Part shown: in pieces, positions 1 to 11,306 of the stretch
Layout of the letters: every line of letters begins with the position of its first letter
How positions within the stretch are numbered: the first letter of the stretch is position 1
NCBI RefSeq assembly: GCF_002105155.1
Contig: NW_019028979.1
Span: forward strand, 1,054,001 to 1,118,000
From: Lobosporangium transversale
Lineage: Eukaryota > Mortierellomycota > Mortierellomycetes > Mortierellales > Mortierellaceae
Length of the DNA stretch: 64,000 nucleotides
Direction: 5' to 3'
The notes under the pieces: generated by a model
What the model saw: only the letters and a program-made list of their open reading frames with translations
What the model was told of the DNA's origin: nothing
Database searches by the model: none
Made by a program: the position numbers and the translations under genes

Positions 1-948
1 AGAGTAAGCTAAAGAACCAGCAAGCGGCGACATGAGCCCAGAGCCAGTTCTTTTCTTCGACACCCGCCATCGTCAGCATTCCAATTTTGTCTGTTGGCTC
101 TTTCCCGTCCATTTGTACTCGTTTTGTAATGATGACATTAATAGGAATGAGGACACAACACCCTATAATTGCCATGACAATGAATACATTTCGACACATC
201 CGCAGAAACCGTATAAAGACTACAGCATCAAGTCCGATCTTGTCCATAAGAACTTCATCTGGACAACTCCATACTGGTTTCATCCATGAAAACCATCCTT
301 CCTCGAGTCTTGGTGCTCGTTTACTATTGATAAGCAAAGAAAAGGAAAGAGAAAAAAAAAAAAGATTTCCATAAGAGAAGTGGCGGTTAGTCGTTGTTTA
401 TAAATGAGGAGTGATAAACTACAATAATGAATGATGGTGAGCCCTTCTTTTTTCATTTCTTTTTTGTGAAACAATAAAGCGTATGGTTTTACAACATCTG
501 TGGGCAAATTTGCTTTCACTGCAGCTTTCAGTTGCTTACTTACTCTTGTGGCGAGGCTTTATATTTTCGTGCATAGATGACTATATTTTAACATAAGATC
601 ATTAGATCGAGAGAACGAAAGTTAGAACGGAGACTTTTTAATTGTCGGAGGAATTTGTTACAGTTCTAACCCCTCGTCCTTTTTTTCTTTTTTCTTTTTC
701 TTTTTCTTTTAAACGAACAGATTTATTCACTATTTTATTGGTTTGACGACTGCTGTTGTGGTAGTGGATGTATTATAAGTGTTAAAAAGAAAAAAGGGAA
801 AGTTACCTCCATTCTTGGGTCGAAGCCAGCAAAAAGCCCCAAGTGTGAGAAGTGAGAGACCAACATTAATGCCCAAGTTGGTAGCGAGAGCTGTTGGTTG
901 CAGCTCGTTGATGGCTGCAATTTTTTCCGCTTGACTGATACTCGTCAT
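1..948 (-). CDS. CSC1/OSCA-type calcium-permeable channel, N-terminal part (runs off the left edge)
   Basis: Partial gene. Exon 1 is 948..807 and exon 2 is 315..1, continuing beyond the window. The intron (316..806) starts GTAACT and joins in phase, giving RPKNG-APRLEEGWFSWMKP. Exon 1 encodes a short N-terminus and the first membrane helix (around residues 20-42), ending LRPKNG. Exon 2 has the family hallmark IGLDAVVFIRFLRMCRN followed by a second hydrophobic helix (VFIVMAIIGCCVLIPINVII) and the start of a third. These match the RSN1_TM/DUF221 N-terminal region of CSC1/OSCA/TMEM63 channels, which are osmosensitive or mechanosensitive cation channels of the plasma membrane. The start at 948 is the first in-frame Met of exon 1. 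The pore region and C-terminus lie outside the window, so integrity cannot be judged. Confidence 0.88.
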
Positions 949-1032
949 GTTGGATGTTCTTTATGGTTATTTCAGAACCCCTGTCTCTTTTTTATAAGGT
1001 GGTGTTTGTATATGTTCCAAGGGTTATCAAAG

Positions 1033-1042
1033 CTTTATAAAG
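1033..1042 (-). promoter_or_regulatory. TATA-box-like element upstream of the CSC1-type gene
   Basis: The minus strand reads TTATAAAG about 90 nt upstream of the CSC1-type start codon (948). Position and composition fit a TATA element. This is inferred from sequence alone. Confidence 0.3.
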
Positions 1043-3282
1043 CGAGAACAGAGTCGAGAAAACAAGAGTTGGGCCGAGTTGAGGTTGATAGGAGGGGAGT
1101 TGGTGAATGAATGAATTATATCGTCAAGTGTCGTCAAAAAGGTCAGTCAAAAGACAAGTGGGACATAGGAATATGTGTAGTGATAAGAGAAAGAAAATCT
1201 GATTGGAAAACTTGTTTTCTGTTCAGGAACGGTCTCACAAATATTTAAATATGAAACGATGCAAAGAGGAGGTTGTTTTGCAATGGAAGGGGGGGAGAGG
1301 ATGAATGAGGAGTTGATGAATGAGGAACGAAGAAGGAAAGGAAGGAAGGAAGGTAATGACAAAGAAAAAAAGGAAAAGGAAAAGAAAAAGAAAAAGAAAA
1401 AGAGAGACAAGGGCGTAGAAAAAGGGAAAAAAGAAAGAGTAGGGCCATTATAGCCGCCTGTTTTTATATTGCTTAGATGATATGTATCTCCTTTTGACCT
1501 ATTGACTTTAATTAGATCCTAATCTTATTTGTAACACTTTGATTGCACTCAAATAACTTCTTTTCCCATGTTCTCATGTTGAATATTACCGCTCATTTCA
1601 CAATTTTGTGAACAATAATTTAAACGGCATCAGTGACAACAGCATACGCATGTTGTAAACGGACAGCCCATTCAGATCTGCTAGGGAAAAACAAAACAGC
1701 GACAACAGGTACACAGTAGACTGACAATAAAAGAACGAATGAGAACAACTTTACATACTCACACTCGGATAGTATTTACTTTTTGGCTAGTATTACTTTG
1801 GACATGTCCTAAAATGGTCCGATTGCGTGTGTTGTAAAACACTAAACTAGAGTTAGGAAATAGTATCACACCATTACACAAGTGTTGATGCATGCTATGC
1901 TATGCTATGCTTGGACAATAAACCGTGACGCTGGGTGACGATGGTGACGAATCCATTATTTTGTTTTGTTTGTTTTATTTCATTCTATGCGATGAAACTA
2001 AAAAAAAAAAAAAAAAAAAAAAAAAAGCTTCCCAACTGGAGTACAAAATAGACTTGTCAAAAGAATTATGTCGCCGATGATGTCTGATGTTCGGGTGTTG
2101 GTATTTTTTATTTCCACATTTGCCTGCGTTACCTTGACCCCGTGGCACATTCTCCATCATTCTGTGAATCAATCCTGGGCGTATTTTATTTATTAGCGCG
2201 GGAAACTGAAAAGATAGAAAGCCAAGGTGGCTAAACACACACAAATCAGCTAAGCAAAAAAGTCCCGAGAAACATTTGCGTGCGCAAGGGCCGATTCCCT
2301 TTTTGATTGACTCCCTATTCAATTCGAAACACGGGGGTTATTTGAAAAATTTTATCCAAGATGTGGAGTGATTGTCTGCCCACATGTACACACCCTAATT
2401 ACTTAAACGGGAGACAGTTCGGGCGTTGAGGCTGGGGTGGAACAGTCGCCCATGAAGCAATTTTGGCAATATGAAGCAAAGAGAGATCATCTACAAAATC
2501 CTGAGACGTTAGGCAATAGAACTTGGAAACTTAGCTGAGAGAAGTGTCTATTTGAGAGCCTTCCTGAGCCTCGTTCAGCAGCGAATAGAGGGAATCACAT
2601 AGACAATGCTATTGGGTCGTGATGTGGTGCAGAATAGAGAAAAAATATTTAGGTTGTCCAATATTTCCGCCTGATTTTCGTTCACTTCGATAGTTTCTTC
2701 TACAAATGTCGAAGTAGCAGTCGAAGAGACCAAAAATACCGTCACAACCTTTAAATCAGAATCTCCATTGGCGCTTTCCCAATCTTTCTCTTCGATGGTT
2801 GTGTTACACAACTTCCGTTTATTCGATTAATAGCCAACCATTTCCACCCCTTCGAACAGACAATTTTTGCTCTATTCACTGTTGAACGAGGCTCTGGTGC
2901 ATACTGAGTGAATATAGAACATACCTCGAAAAAGAAAGTTTATTATTATTATTCTTTATATTGCACATGTGAGTAGCCCTAGATCCGTAAAACGAAAACT
3001 TCAATAGTTCATGGACAGATAAGCTAGTTCAATTAGCCATAAGGAAGATGTCGATTCCAAAGAACGAGGATCATAGTTTGTATATTATCAGTAAGCTTTA
3101 ACCATATCATGTAAGTACCAGTATTGGGTACTCCAGGGGGTAGGCAGCGTTGATACGACAAACTTGTAATTGTCAGATTTCTTTTGAGAGAGAACTTGCA
3201 CCAATGTTCTCCGCTCCGACTGCATCACCGCCGAGGTAGACTCGGTAATTATAGCATATGGTAGTATTTCAAGCGAGGAAAG
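1043..3282. other. Intergenic region with simple repeats
   Basis: No convincing gene is seen. It holds purine-rich GGAAGGAAAG-type repeats (1335-1440), a short CTATG tandem (about 1893-1911) and an A tract near 2001-2026. Short ORFs here are low-complexity or lack recognisable domains. In 2900-3282 some frames just upstream of the F-box/LRR ORF look faintly protein-like but contain stops. Confidence 0.5.
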
Positions 3283-4392
3283 ATGACTTCGAGGAAGCAT
3301 CTACAAGAATCATGGAGACATTCGTCCGGTTTCTTGAATGATGACGCGAACAAATATGCCTTTACAAATATCTCCACACTAAAGCTTCACAAGCTCAAGC
3401 TCAACATAACCAACCCTCCGCATTCGCACACAGTATCATATTGCCTTGGTGTGTTGACTAGGAGATGCCCAGAATTGCAGTCATTGAAATATTATGGATG
3501 TGACGAGGACGACGATGGAGTTGATGATATTGGCGGGAATAAGCTACCTTTGTACGATAGATTCTACAGGACAGCATTCCTTCAGCAACCCTGGGTATTC
3601 AAAAGGTTGTCCAGTCTATTCTTCCCCGCCACATATATAAAGGACGAAGATATGGCAGCAATTCTTAGGCAGATGACTATGCTAAAACAACTCACCATTT
3701 CGGAGCTTCTATTTATTTTTTCTGACCCTGCTGATGATTTGGATGATTTCGGTCAGCTCTCTATCCGGGAATTGCTAGCAGACAAACAAATGACATTGAA
3801 AAATGGGCACATGGTACAAGAGACAAGGTTCCGGAGGCTATGTGAGACAATCGAGGAAATAACGTTTGATGTATACGGCTTCAAGGCGGATGGTATTATG
3901 CAGACGATTTTATCCAATTGTCCATGCCTGAAACGACTGACAGGACCTAGAATCACGGTGACAGAAATTGTCAATGGTGCAGAATGGGTCAGCACCGAGT
4001 TGACTGACCTGAACATCTATCTCAAGGCTGACGTTGATCAAGAAACGCCGGAAGGCATGGAGAAGCAGCGCATTGTGTTTAGACAGCTAGGGAAATTGAC
4101 CCGATTACGCTCCCTTGATCTGGTAGCACAGCGGTGTAACACGGATGGTAGAACACAGACGCTGGACTTGACGCTAAGAGCGAGTTTAGATGAACAAGCT
4201 AATCTGAAGAATCTAGAGAAGTTAGCGTTCAAGTCCGATGCATCTCAACGGATGCAACTAGAGGATGCGACATGGATCGTGAACAATTGGCCAAAACTTA
4301 AAGAGTTGCAAGGCTCCATGAACAACTCAGTTGTATGCGATTCGATAGTTGCCGTACTTCGGTCGCGTGGATCCTTGTCGTTCCGATTATAG
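3283..4392 (+). CDS. F-box/LRR-type protein lacking a recognisable F-box (possibly 5'-truncated)
   Basis: Single uninterrupted ORF of 369 aa. Its leucine-rich, weakly periodic segments (SLKYYGC, LKQLTISELLF, CLKRLTGPRITV, LTDLNIYL, RLRSLDLVAQRC, NLEKLAFKS, KLKELQGSM) resemble the degenerate LRR half of fungal F-box/LRR proteins, which recruit substrates to SCF ubiquitin ligases. No N-terminal F-box is present: a TAG lies in frame seven codons before the Met at 3283. Either an upstream exon was missed or the gene is a 5'-truncated copy. A decayed relative lies 0.8 kb downstream (5183-6000). The call rests on LRR texture and local paralogy, not on a catalytic motif. Confidence 0.5.
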   Translation: MTSRKHLQESWRHSSGFLNDDANKYAFTNISTLKLHKLKLNITNPPHSHTVSYCLGVLTRRCPELQSLKYYGCDEDDDGVDDIGGNKLPLYDRFYRTAFLQQPWVFKRLSSLFFPATYIKDEDMAAILRQMTMLKQLTISELLFIFSDPADDLDDFGQLSIRELLADKQMTLKNGHMVQETRFRRLCETIEEITFDVYGFKADGIMQTILSNCPCLKRLTGPRITVTEIVNGAEWVSTELTDLNIYLKADVDQETPEGMEKQRIVFRQLGKLTRLRSLDLVAQRCNTDGRTQTLDLTLRASLDEQANLKNLEKLAFKSDASQRMQLEDATWIVNNWPKLKELQGSMNNSVVCDSIVAVLRSRGSLSFRL

Positions 4393-4950
4393 CAAGGCAG
4401 TTGTTTACAGTTCAAACGACACTTTTTTTCTGGCCGTATCCTTCATATCAATATATGTATATCAAGAGATTGTTAATTTATTTAATGTAAATTGCTTACC
4501 ATCGAAGATGACTACGATGGTATTGACAACAGTAAGTTCCTTTCCAGCTTTTCATTTAAGAATGGGGTATTCGATCACCCATGTTGTCTTGTCTGCCTTA
4601 GTTCATGATTCGAACTGTTCTTAAAATTGATCAAACATAACCGGGGAGAATCACTAATTTTGAATAAAGCGCTTGCAGTTTGTCTATCCAAGCAAAAATG
4701 TAGCATACTAGTCGCTCTAGTATTGACATTGCTTGGAGTGTTGAACTGTGAGTTCTTGTATATCAAAATGCTCTGTTGCTATACAGCATCATCAGTTCCG
4801 GCATTATAAAGATCAGTGTGTAGATCAGAACAGAGCAGCACTTAAGTTTAATTGTGGTATGGCTCATACGCTTTTGCATCTAAAAGGAATGTTTGTTGCT
4901 TGGCCTGATTGCCCGGGTTGCATGCCCTTGTGCTAATTTTCATTGCAATC

Positions 4951-4976
4951 TAAAAAAAAAAAAAAAAAAAAAAAAA
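4951..4976 (+). repeat. Poly(A) tract
   Basis: About 26 consecutive A in the spacer between the F-box/LRR-type ORF and its decayed relative. Confidence 0.9.
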
Positions 4977-5182
4977 TGATGGCAAAGCTTCATGTAAAAA
5001 TATTTGGCGTAGCAGAAGATTTTTCCACATTGTGATCACCTTTAAATTACATCTCTTGGATTGTCCTAAAACCGTTTCACTTGTTGATAACTTCCCTGGT
5101 CAAACAGACCTCACGTTGCGTCTGCATCTCAAGGGCTTCTTGTCATGCACTTGTTAGGAACATTTAGAAAAATATCGCTATT

Positions 5183-6000
5183 ATGAGTCAAAGAGGCAAA
5201 CTTCGCAATCCTACTGAGAAGGTATTACAGAACAACAAGGGATATATTGAGATTATATTTCAGAGCACTGCTCCGGAGGAGTTCAAGTCGTTACGGGGGT
5301 GTGGTCGTCTCCGTGACATCGAATACAAAGTAGATCAACCTTCTCAGACCTCATTAAGGCCCATAGCTCTGCAATCACGAAGTTCCGCCATGGAAATACT
5401 CTAACTCCATAGGAGATTTGAGAAGCACTTTTGGAATGCAGCAATCTCAATTTCCTGGAGGCCGCATCCATGTAAGTAAGCAGTGATGAAGTCGATCTTT
5501 TTCTTCAAATATGCAAGGAAGCTAAGAGGATGAGCTTGAATAACGTACCCTTTCCCCCAGCTACTTTTCAACTTCCTGAGCAATGGCCCTATTTTGTTCA
5601 TATAAACGCATTTGCCTGTGCAGCGTTGTGATACTTGCCTCCGCATCCGTACACACCATCCTATTGTGTCGGTATCTTTATTAGGAGATGTTCAGAATTT
5701 TGCACACTAAGGCTTGATGGGTATAACAGGCAATAATATTGAACAACCGGTGTGTGATGAGTTTTACGGGACAGTTTTCCTTTAGTATCCTTGGATACTG
5801 ACGGAGCTATCGTATCTATCAATCGCAAAAATGAATATAAAGGATGGGAAATTGATCGAACTTCTTAAACAGGTAACCAGGCTCCACCGTCTAAAGGTCA
5901 CATGTTGTGATTTCGTTCGGCTCTCCTTGCGAGGCTGTTAGCAGGTGGGCAGGGAGTTTTGTATAAAGGATCATCAATACAAAAGAACTTCCTTGGTCAT
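5183..6000 (+). pseudogene. Decayed relative of the adjacent F-box/LRR-type gene
   Basis: Frames are broken, but translated pieces align in order with the 3283-4392 protein. Around 5635-5740 one frame reads PHPYTPSYCVGIFIRRCSEF, against PPHSHTVSYCLGVLTRRCPEL in the intact copy. Around 5750-5930 another reads DEFYGTVFL*YPWILTELSY and then MNIKDGKLIELLKQVTRLHR, against DRFYRTAFLQQPWVFKRLSS and YIKDEDMAAILRQMTMLKQL. A TAG replaces the Gln codon. The upstream piece (5183-5404, with LRGCGRLRDIEYKVDQPSQT) continues in a different frame as DLIKAHSSAITKFRHGNTLTP, typical of the segment before the LRRs. Several frameshifts and stops show a dead copy, which could be ancestral or from tandem duplication. 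Confidence 0.7.
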
Positions 6001-6914
6001 ACCTATAAAAAATTGGGAAAAGAGATCATATAGCACGAGAGATGTGAAGCAGTTGTTTCGCTCAACACAAAACACCCTATGTTGCCATGCAGTTTGTAGA
6101 AGCTTTCTTTTATTCGTTAATTAGACACGATGCATTAATCAGATGTAGCCTTCTATGACTAGCTTTCCTCCCAACTGGAAGGTTAATTCGGAAAAATTAA
6201 GTTGAACAAACTGAACTTTATTTTTACGTGTATCGTTGCACTCAATATCCTACCATTGGTCATTACTATCCGGGTGGCACTCTACTAAATTGTAATTTTG
6301 TTCACTCTTTGTAAAGGTACTGCTTGATCTGTTCATAACTTTGGGGTGTCATTTGCCGAGACATGCAATGCACACAGAGTTTATTATTCCTGTCTATACA
6401 TGCTTGGTGGAAGGCAAGTTGAGGATGGCTTTGTGGATTGTGGGAGCCATCCATATCAAGAGGTCATCTCGAGAGATGTCCCACTTGACACGGCTCCACT
6501 ACATATCACCTTTAATATTATGAGCAATTCACACTTGACACAATTTTGTCGGGTATCCTATTGGGAGGAAAAAAGGAAATATGGCAGAAGGTACTAAAGA
6601 GGGTCGATTGTCCGAAAATTCACGGGCATAAACAGATCAAAGATTCATTATCTAGTCTATGCAATGGATTAAACTCAAGATATAGTAACTTGGGCTCTTC
6701 TACGCTTATTTGCCACTAACAAAGCGTCAAGGTATCTTCTAACTCTTCTTTCTTTGCAATGTCGTCATCATATGTCCTGTAGCGATGTAGAAAAGGAAGT
6801 AGAATATCGAACACATTGTCTTTCATTCCTCTCTCGTTTGTATTGGCCATAATATGGAACACCCATATTTGCTTAATTTGTGAATACCTTGGTCATGCGG
6901 TGGCTTGAGAAAAA

Positions 6915-6949
<35 letters not shown>

Positions 6950-7260
6950 AAACGGTACAAGGCTTCGCCCGCCATTTCGATGATTCCGCCATATTTCGAC
7001 ATTGTCGGTCGACTAGTCAGTAGCAACTCACATCCCATTATTCTTCAAAAAAAGAAAAGAAAAAAAAACTGCTGAAGAAGTTTTAATGACCTATATCCCG
7101 GAAAGTTAATCGGAGTAAATGGCCAAACATGCCTAGTATCATGGCTGCGAGTATATGATAAGCATCTAACAAAATAACCACAATACAACAATCATCCTTT
7201 GTTTTATTATGACGCGAATTGAACTGTTTGCTCACAAGTATCCGGCTGCAGTACAAATGT
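6001..7260. other. Intergenic region
   Basis: Nothing gene-like was seen beyond short ORFs without recognisable content. It contains a 33-nt A run (6916-6948). Confidence 0.5.
6916..6948 (+). repeat. Poly(A) tract, 33 nt
   Basis: Uninterrupted run of A, one of the longest homopolymers in the window, with no retroelement features beside it. Confidence 0.95.
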
Positions 7261-8019
7261 TTAAAATCCACTTCCTCCCATGTTCTGGGATTCGCGCTGG
7301 ACACGGCTAATGTAGGTACGTGACACAATGTTCCATGCCTCCATATAACGATCCATGCAGTTGGACAAACAGTTCTAAAAGAGAATTTTATTCATCCGTT
7401 ATACAAAAAAGGCATGGTCAACTCATGGTTCATGTAAAATAAAAAAGAAAAAAAGGAATAGAACCAATGCAACCATTCACACATAAAAATAAGCCCTCAA
7501 CATGCTCATATTCTAATAAATCGGCAATGAACTGCACGAAGACCTTGTAAAAAAAGAAAGAAAGGGGAAGAAATGTGATGATTGCTTTTATCAGATAAAG
7601 CTTCTACTAACCTGTTCACTGTTGTCAAGCTTAGTGCTGGGCTTGAGTACGCACCTTGCAAAGCACTTTTCATTGATTTTCTATTGAGAAAAAGATTAAA
7701 GGAAGGTGGCCAATAGTTTAGTCAGAGTTAGAGATAAAGTTGACGAAGCATTATGCGTGAAAAAAGGCAAAAAAAAAATACATACGTTAATGAGTTCCTG
7801 AGCATTGGCAAGCGCGAGTTCGCTGCGGACCTGGTCCATTACTTGCTGCTTCTTAGCGTCCTACGGTTGTGGTTCAGTATTTTAGAAGTTGAGCAAATTG
7901 TTAAGTGACCTCATTTGACATGACATTTATGAACAATAAAAAAAGGCGAATCCCGTCTCAAACAATAAAGAAAATAAACGTACCATAGAACCTCCACCGT
8001 AGCTGCCAAAATCAGACAT
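7261..8019 (-). CDS. TIM13: Mitochondrial small Tim chaperone Tim13
   Basis: Four exons: 8019..7984, 7860..7786, 7680..7612 and 7374..7261, all with GT-AG introns and phase-0 junctions, giving 97 aa. The protein carries the twin CX3C motifs of small Tims, CFARC and CLSNC, flanking the central helix-loop-helix. It also has the Tim13-specific stretches [18 protein letters not shown] and [17 protein letters not shown]. Tim13 forms a hexamer with Tim8 in the mitochondrial intermembrane space and escorts hydrophobic proteins to the TIM22 complex. The short Gly-rich N-terminus ([12 protein letters not shown]) is the whole first exon. The gene is divergent from SEC10, with starts 291 bp apart. Length and motifs match the family. 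Confidence 0.93.
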
Positions 8020-8145
8020 GATTGTAAAGCAAATTCAAAGAAAAGTAAGAAAAGAGAAAGATCAAGGGCGTATTGATCGTTCAAGAGAGAGGTTGATCAG
8101 AATTTGAGCGGGAGCATCAAAAAAGGTCATTTTGCCTTGGATACC

Positions 8146-8151
8146 CACGTG
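8146..8151. promoter_or_regulatory. E-box CACGTG in the shared TIM13-SEC10 promoter
   Basis: CACGTG followed by AC (GTCACGTG on the minus strand) matches the core of the CDEI/Cbf1-type bHLH site. It lies 127 bp upstream of the TIM13 start and 160 bp upstream of the SEC10 start. Function is inferred. Confidence 0.35.
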
Positions 8152-8212
8152 ACACAACCTCATCCAGACATGCAACACTTTTTTGTTTCACAATCTTATT
8201 TTGCATCATCAG

Positions 8213-8362
8213 ATGGTTGTAAAGGACAACGCAGGAGAGGGAAAGAAGTCTTACAGGACAGAGCAGGCACAGGATAAGCTTCTTGATAATACATTAGAAG
8301 AATCACAACTATGGGGCCTCCTCCACGTATGCCTCGGCCATACGAGCTGGACCCGGACGTAA
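8213..8362 (+). other. Upstream ORF overlapping the SEC10 start codon
   Basis: An ATG at 8213 opens a 49-codon frame (MVVKDNAGEGKKSYRTEQAQ...) that ends at a TAA inside the first SEC10 exon, in a different frame. If the SEC10 mRNA starts upstream of 8213, ribosomes would meet this ATG first. It could act as a translational brake, or transcription may simply start downstream. Confidence 0.3.
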
Positions 8363-8887
8363 AGGCTACGCTTCGTGTCGAGTCATTCCAGGTAACGGAG
8401 AGTATATGAGACGATAATACTACGCTACCAGGTCGAGAAACAAAAATAGAAAGAAAAACAAAGAAGAAAAATGGCGTTCAGCTGACTCAACATATCTGCC
8501 TTCCATTCGTTTATTTTCTTCATCTTTGGAATAGGGTGTATTCAGTCCCAAGGTGTTTATTGAAAAGCTATCTAGTGGAATCATTACCACACGTATTAAA
8601 GAAAACTCGAATACATTCGACCCAAAGCCTTTTATTCGAACATTTGAAAGCTCACTCGAGGAACTGGAAAAATTAACCAGCAAGATGCAGAAACATACTA
8701 TTGAGCTGGAACGTGAAACACAGAAAGAAGAGCTGGTATTCAAAAAGCAGGTCAAAGAACTTGGACTCGGATTTGAGGTAAATGGATCAAGATTGAAAAA
8801 AAAAAAAAAAAAAAAAAAAAGTCGGTTCCGGCATTACCTCTATAACAGTTAGAAACCGATTAATATTTATGTGTCTTACTGGCTGAA

Positions 8888-8920
<33 letters not shown>

Positions 8921-11269
8921 GAAACCGTAGGATGTTCAAGCTACTTTAGAAAGCCTAGATTCTCGGATTAGTGAAGTGGGAAGTACAGCTATCAGGATTG
9001 GTATGTCGGAACTAGGGAACATATTATAAGCAAGAATAACAGAGAAGCATGTTCGCAAAGGATGATGAAACTTAAAATATTCACGTCTTTTTTATATTTA
9101 TATATATGTATATATGATAGGTGAGAAACTGGAAACAGCAGATAAGCAACGAGCAAGAGCGGTACTGTCGAAAAAGCTGATGGAATACTTTATGCAGTTT
9201 AATGAGGGTCGGTGTCCGACTCTGGAATCTCTCATGACACAACAGGGCTTGGAAGGACAGATTGAGGCTGCTAGAATTCTTCGACAACTGGCAATTCTAG
9301 CCAAAGAAGTGGACCTCCCAGACACACAGCTGGTACTGGCCCATAATTACTTTGTGGTTTTGAATTATAGCAATGTGCATCAGATAAGGAGATACCTAAC
9401 CTGACTAACCTTGCTTTACTACCACAGGCACGTGAAGGGATTGAAAAGTTTAGGGAACAGTTTGAAACAGATATGCTTTCTTCATTCGACAAGGCTTACA
9501 AGCACGCGGACCCTAGAGTTATGGCGGTAAGGATGCTTTGGACAAAAGCTTACATTTGTTTAAATACAAAAACCGCCATTATCATCATCAACCGAGCTTT
9601 ATCTGACGAGAATCCATTTTGATACATATAGCATTGTGCCAAGGCTTTGCTAGAATTCAATGGAGGGCATTCATGTGTTCAGATATATGTCAATCAACAT
9701 GATTTTTTCATGTTACACTCCAAAGTCAACGAATCCTCTCCTTTGGAAAGTCCAGATCAGTAAGAATAGCTGCTTTTGCGGTCCTCGCCATCAAATCGGC
9801 TGACTTTATGTTATTATCGACGTCATTTATGTTATTATCGACGTCATTTTTGTTTTTTAGTCCGCACTCTAACAGCTCCCTATTTGAAAATATAGAGAAA
9901 ATATCACGGACCCAGTGGCCCCTATTCCACCAATTGATGCCGGACTGATTAAGTTATATGAAGATATTCGTACTACAGTTGAACAGGAGGCTGAAATCAT
10001 TTCTATGGTTTTCCCTAACCCGGCTGCGGTCTTTCAAGTATTCATCCAGCGTGTTTTCGGTCAATCTGTAAGCATATTTTTTGATCTAAAATTCTTGGAC
10101 TTCAAGTTTGTTCGGATGCATTTTTTTCTGTTGCTTATCTAATCTCTCACCACCCCACATTTTAGATCCAACAATTTATTGAAACATTGCTGGAGCGAGC
10201 ACAGGCGAAATCTACACTTGCATACCTCCGTACACTTTCTTCCATTCATGAGCACACAGTAACGCTGGTTGAAGACTTAAAGAAGTGTGAAGATACTCTC
10301 AAGGTTGGCATTAATGCCAATGTCAAGGGTTCCAATGTGTCCATGACGACTCAACCACTTGCACAGACTTTAGACCGTTGTCTTGATGATCTCTTTGTCC
10401 CTTACCTCGAAGGGGACCGATATCTGGAGAAGGAACTACAGTCTCTCTGTGAGATCTATGATTCGATGTTGGCTAAATTCACAGCTTATCAGGTAATGAT
10501 AAGGATATGCATTTCGCATCTTTCTTAATACCTCTGTTGACCTTATCATTGCTAAATAAATGAGCTATTTATTTTCTTAATTCAATCTTGATTAGCTGCA
10601 ACGCCGTGGCGGCAACAAGTTCAGGGCGATCATTACACGTACGTTCAATCAAATCATTGATTCATCGAACAGTCGCCAGTCACTACCTCCGGTCGTGCAA
10701 GAGAATTTTGCAACAGTAAAGAACCCTGAAAAGTATCAGAACATGCAGGTTACGGAGGACGATGGAAAGCTTGTAGTCGAAGTAGTCATCAAGATGCTCA
10801 AGATCCATGCAGAAAGTGTTGTCAGGAGTGTGGGATTGTTACCCGTCTCGGGAAGGTAAAGGCTCAAAAACTTGCTGATCTGACTGACACTATATCCGAA
10901 AATGGACAGATTTGTATTGATATGAATGCATGCACTCACACTCTCTGTTTTTAATTGTTAGGCCAAAAAACACTGCAATTTTATTTCAACTTCTGAACGA
11001 CTATATTGGGATGCGTTACGTGGATGCAGCGCTAGATTCGTAAGTACAGATTTTTCTCCGAAACGGGCGGTTGTTATACAGAGGGAGAGAAAATGCATAG
11101 TGAACTGATAAATGCCCTGTTTTTATTCAATCCATAATAGAGCTCTTGATGACTTGTCCGCGGCAGATCCAAAGTTGCCACCTGATATGAAACCTATCAG
11201 ACGTGTCAAACTTGTAGGTGGCATTGTTCATCTGCTCCAGATGCACTTCCAAACCACTATTGTAAGTTG

Positions 11270-11306
<37 letters not shown>

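Noticed and set aside
1147-1453. Overlapping ORFs on both strands at 1147-1453
   Set aside because: They are translations of a purine-rich simple repeat (Lys/Glu on one strand, Phe/Ser/Leu on the other).
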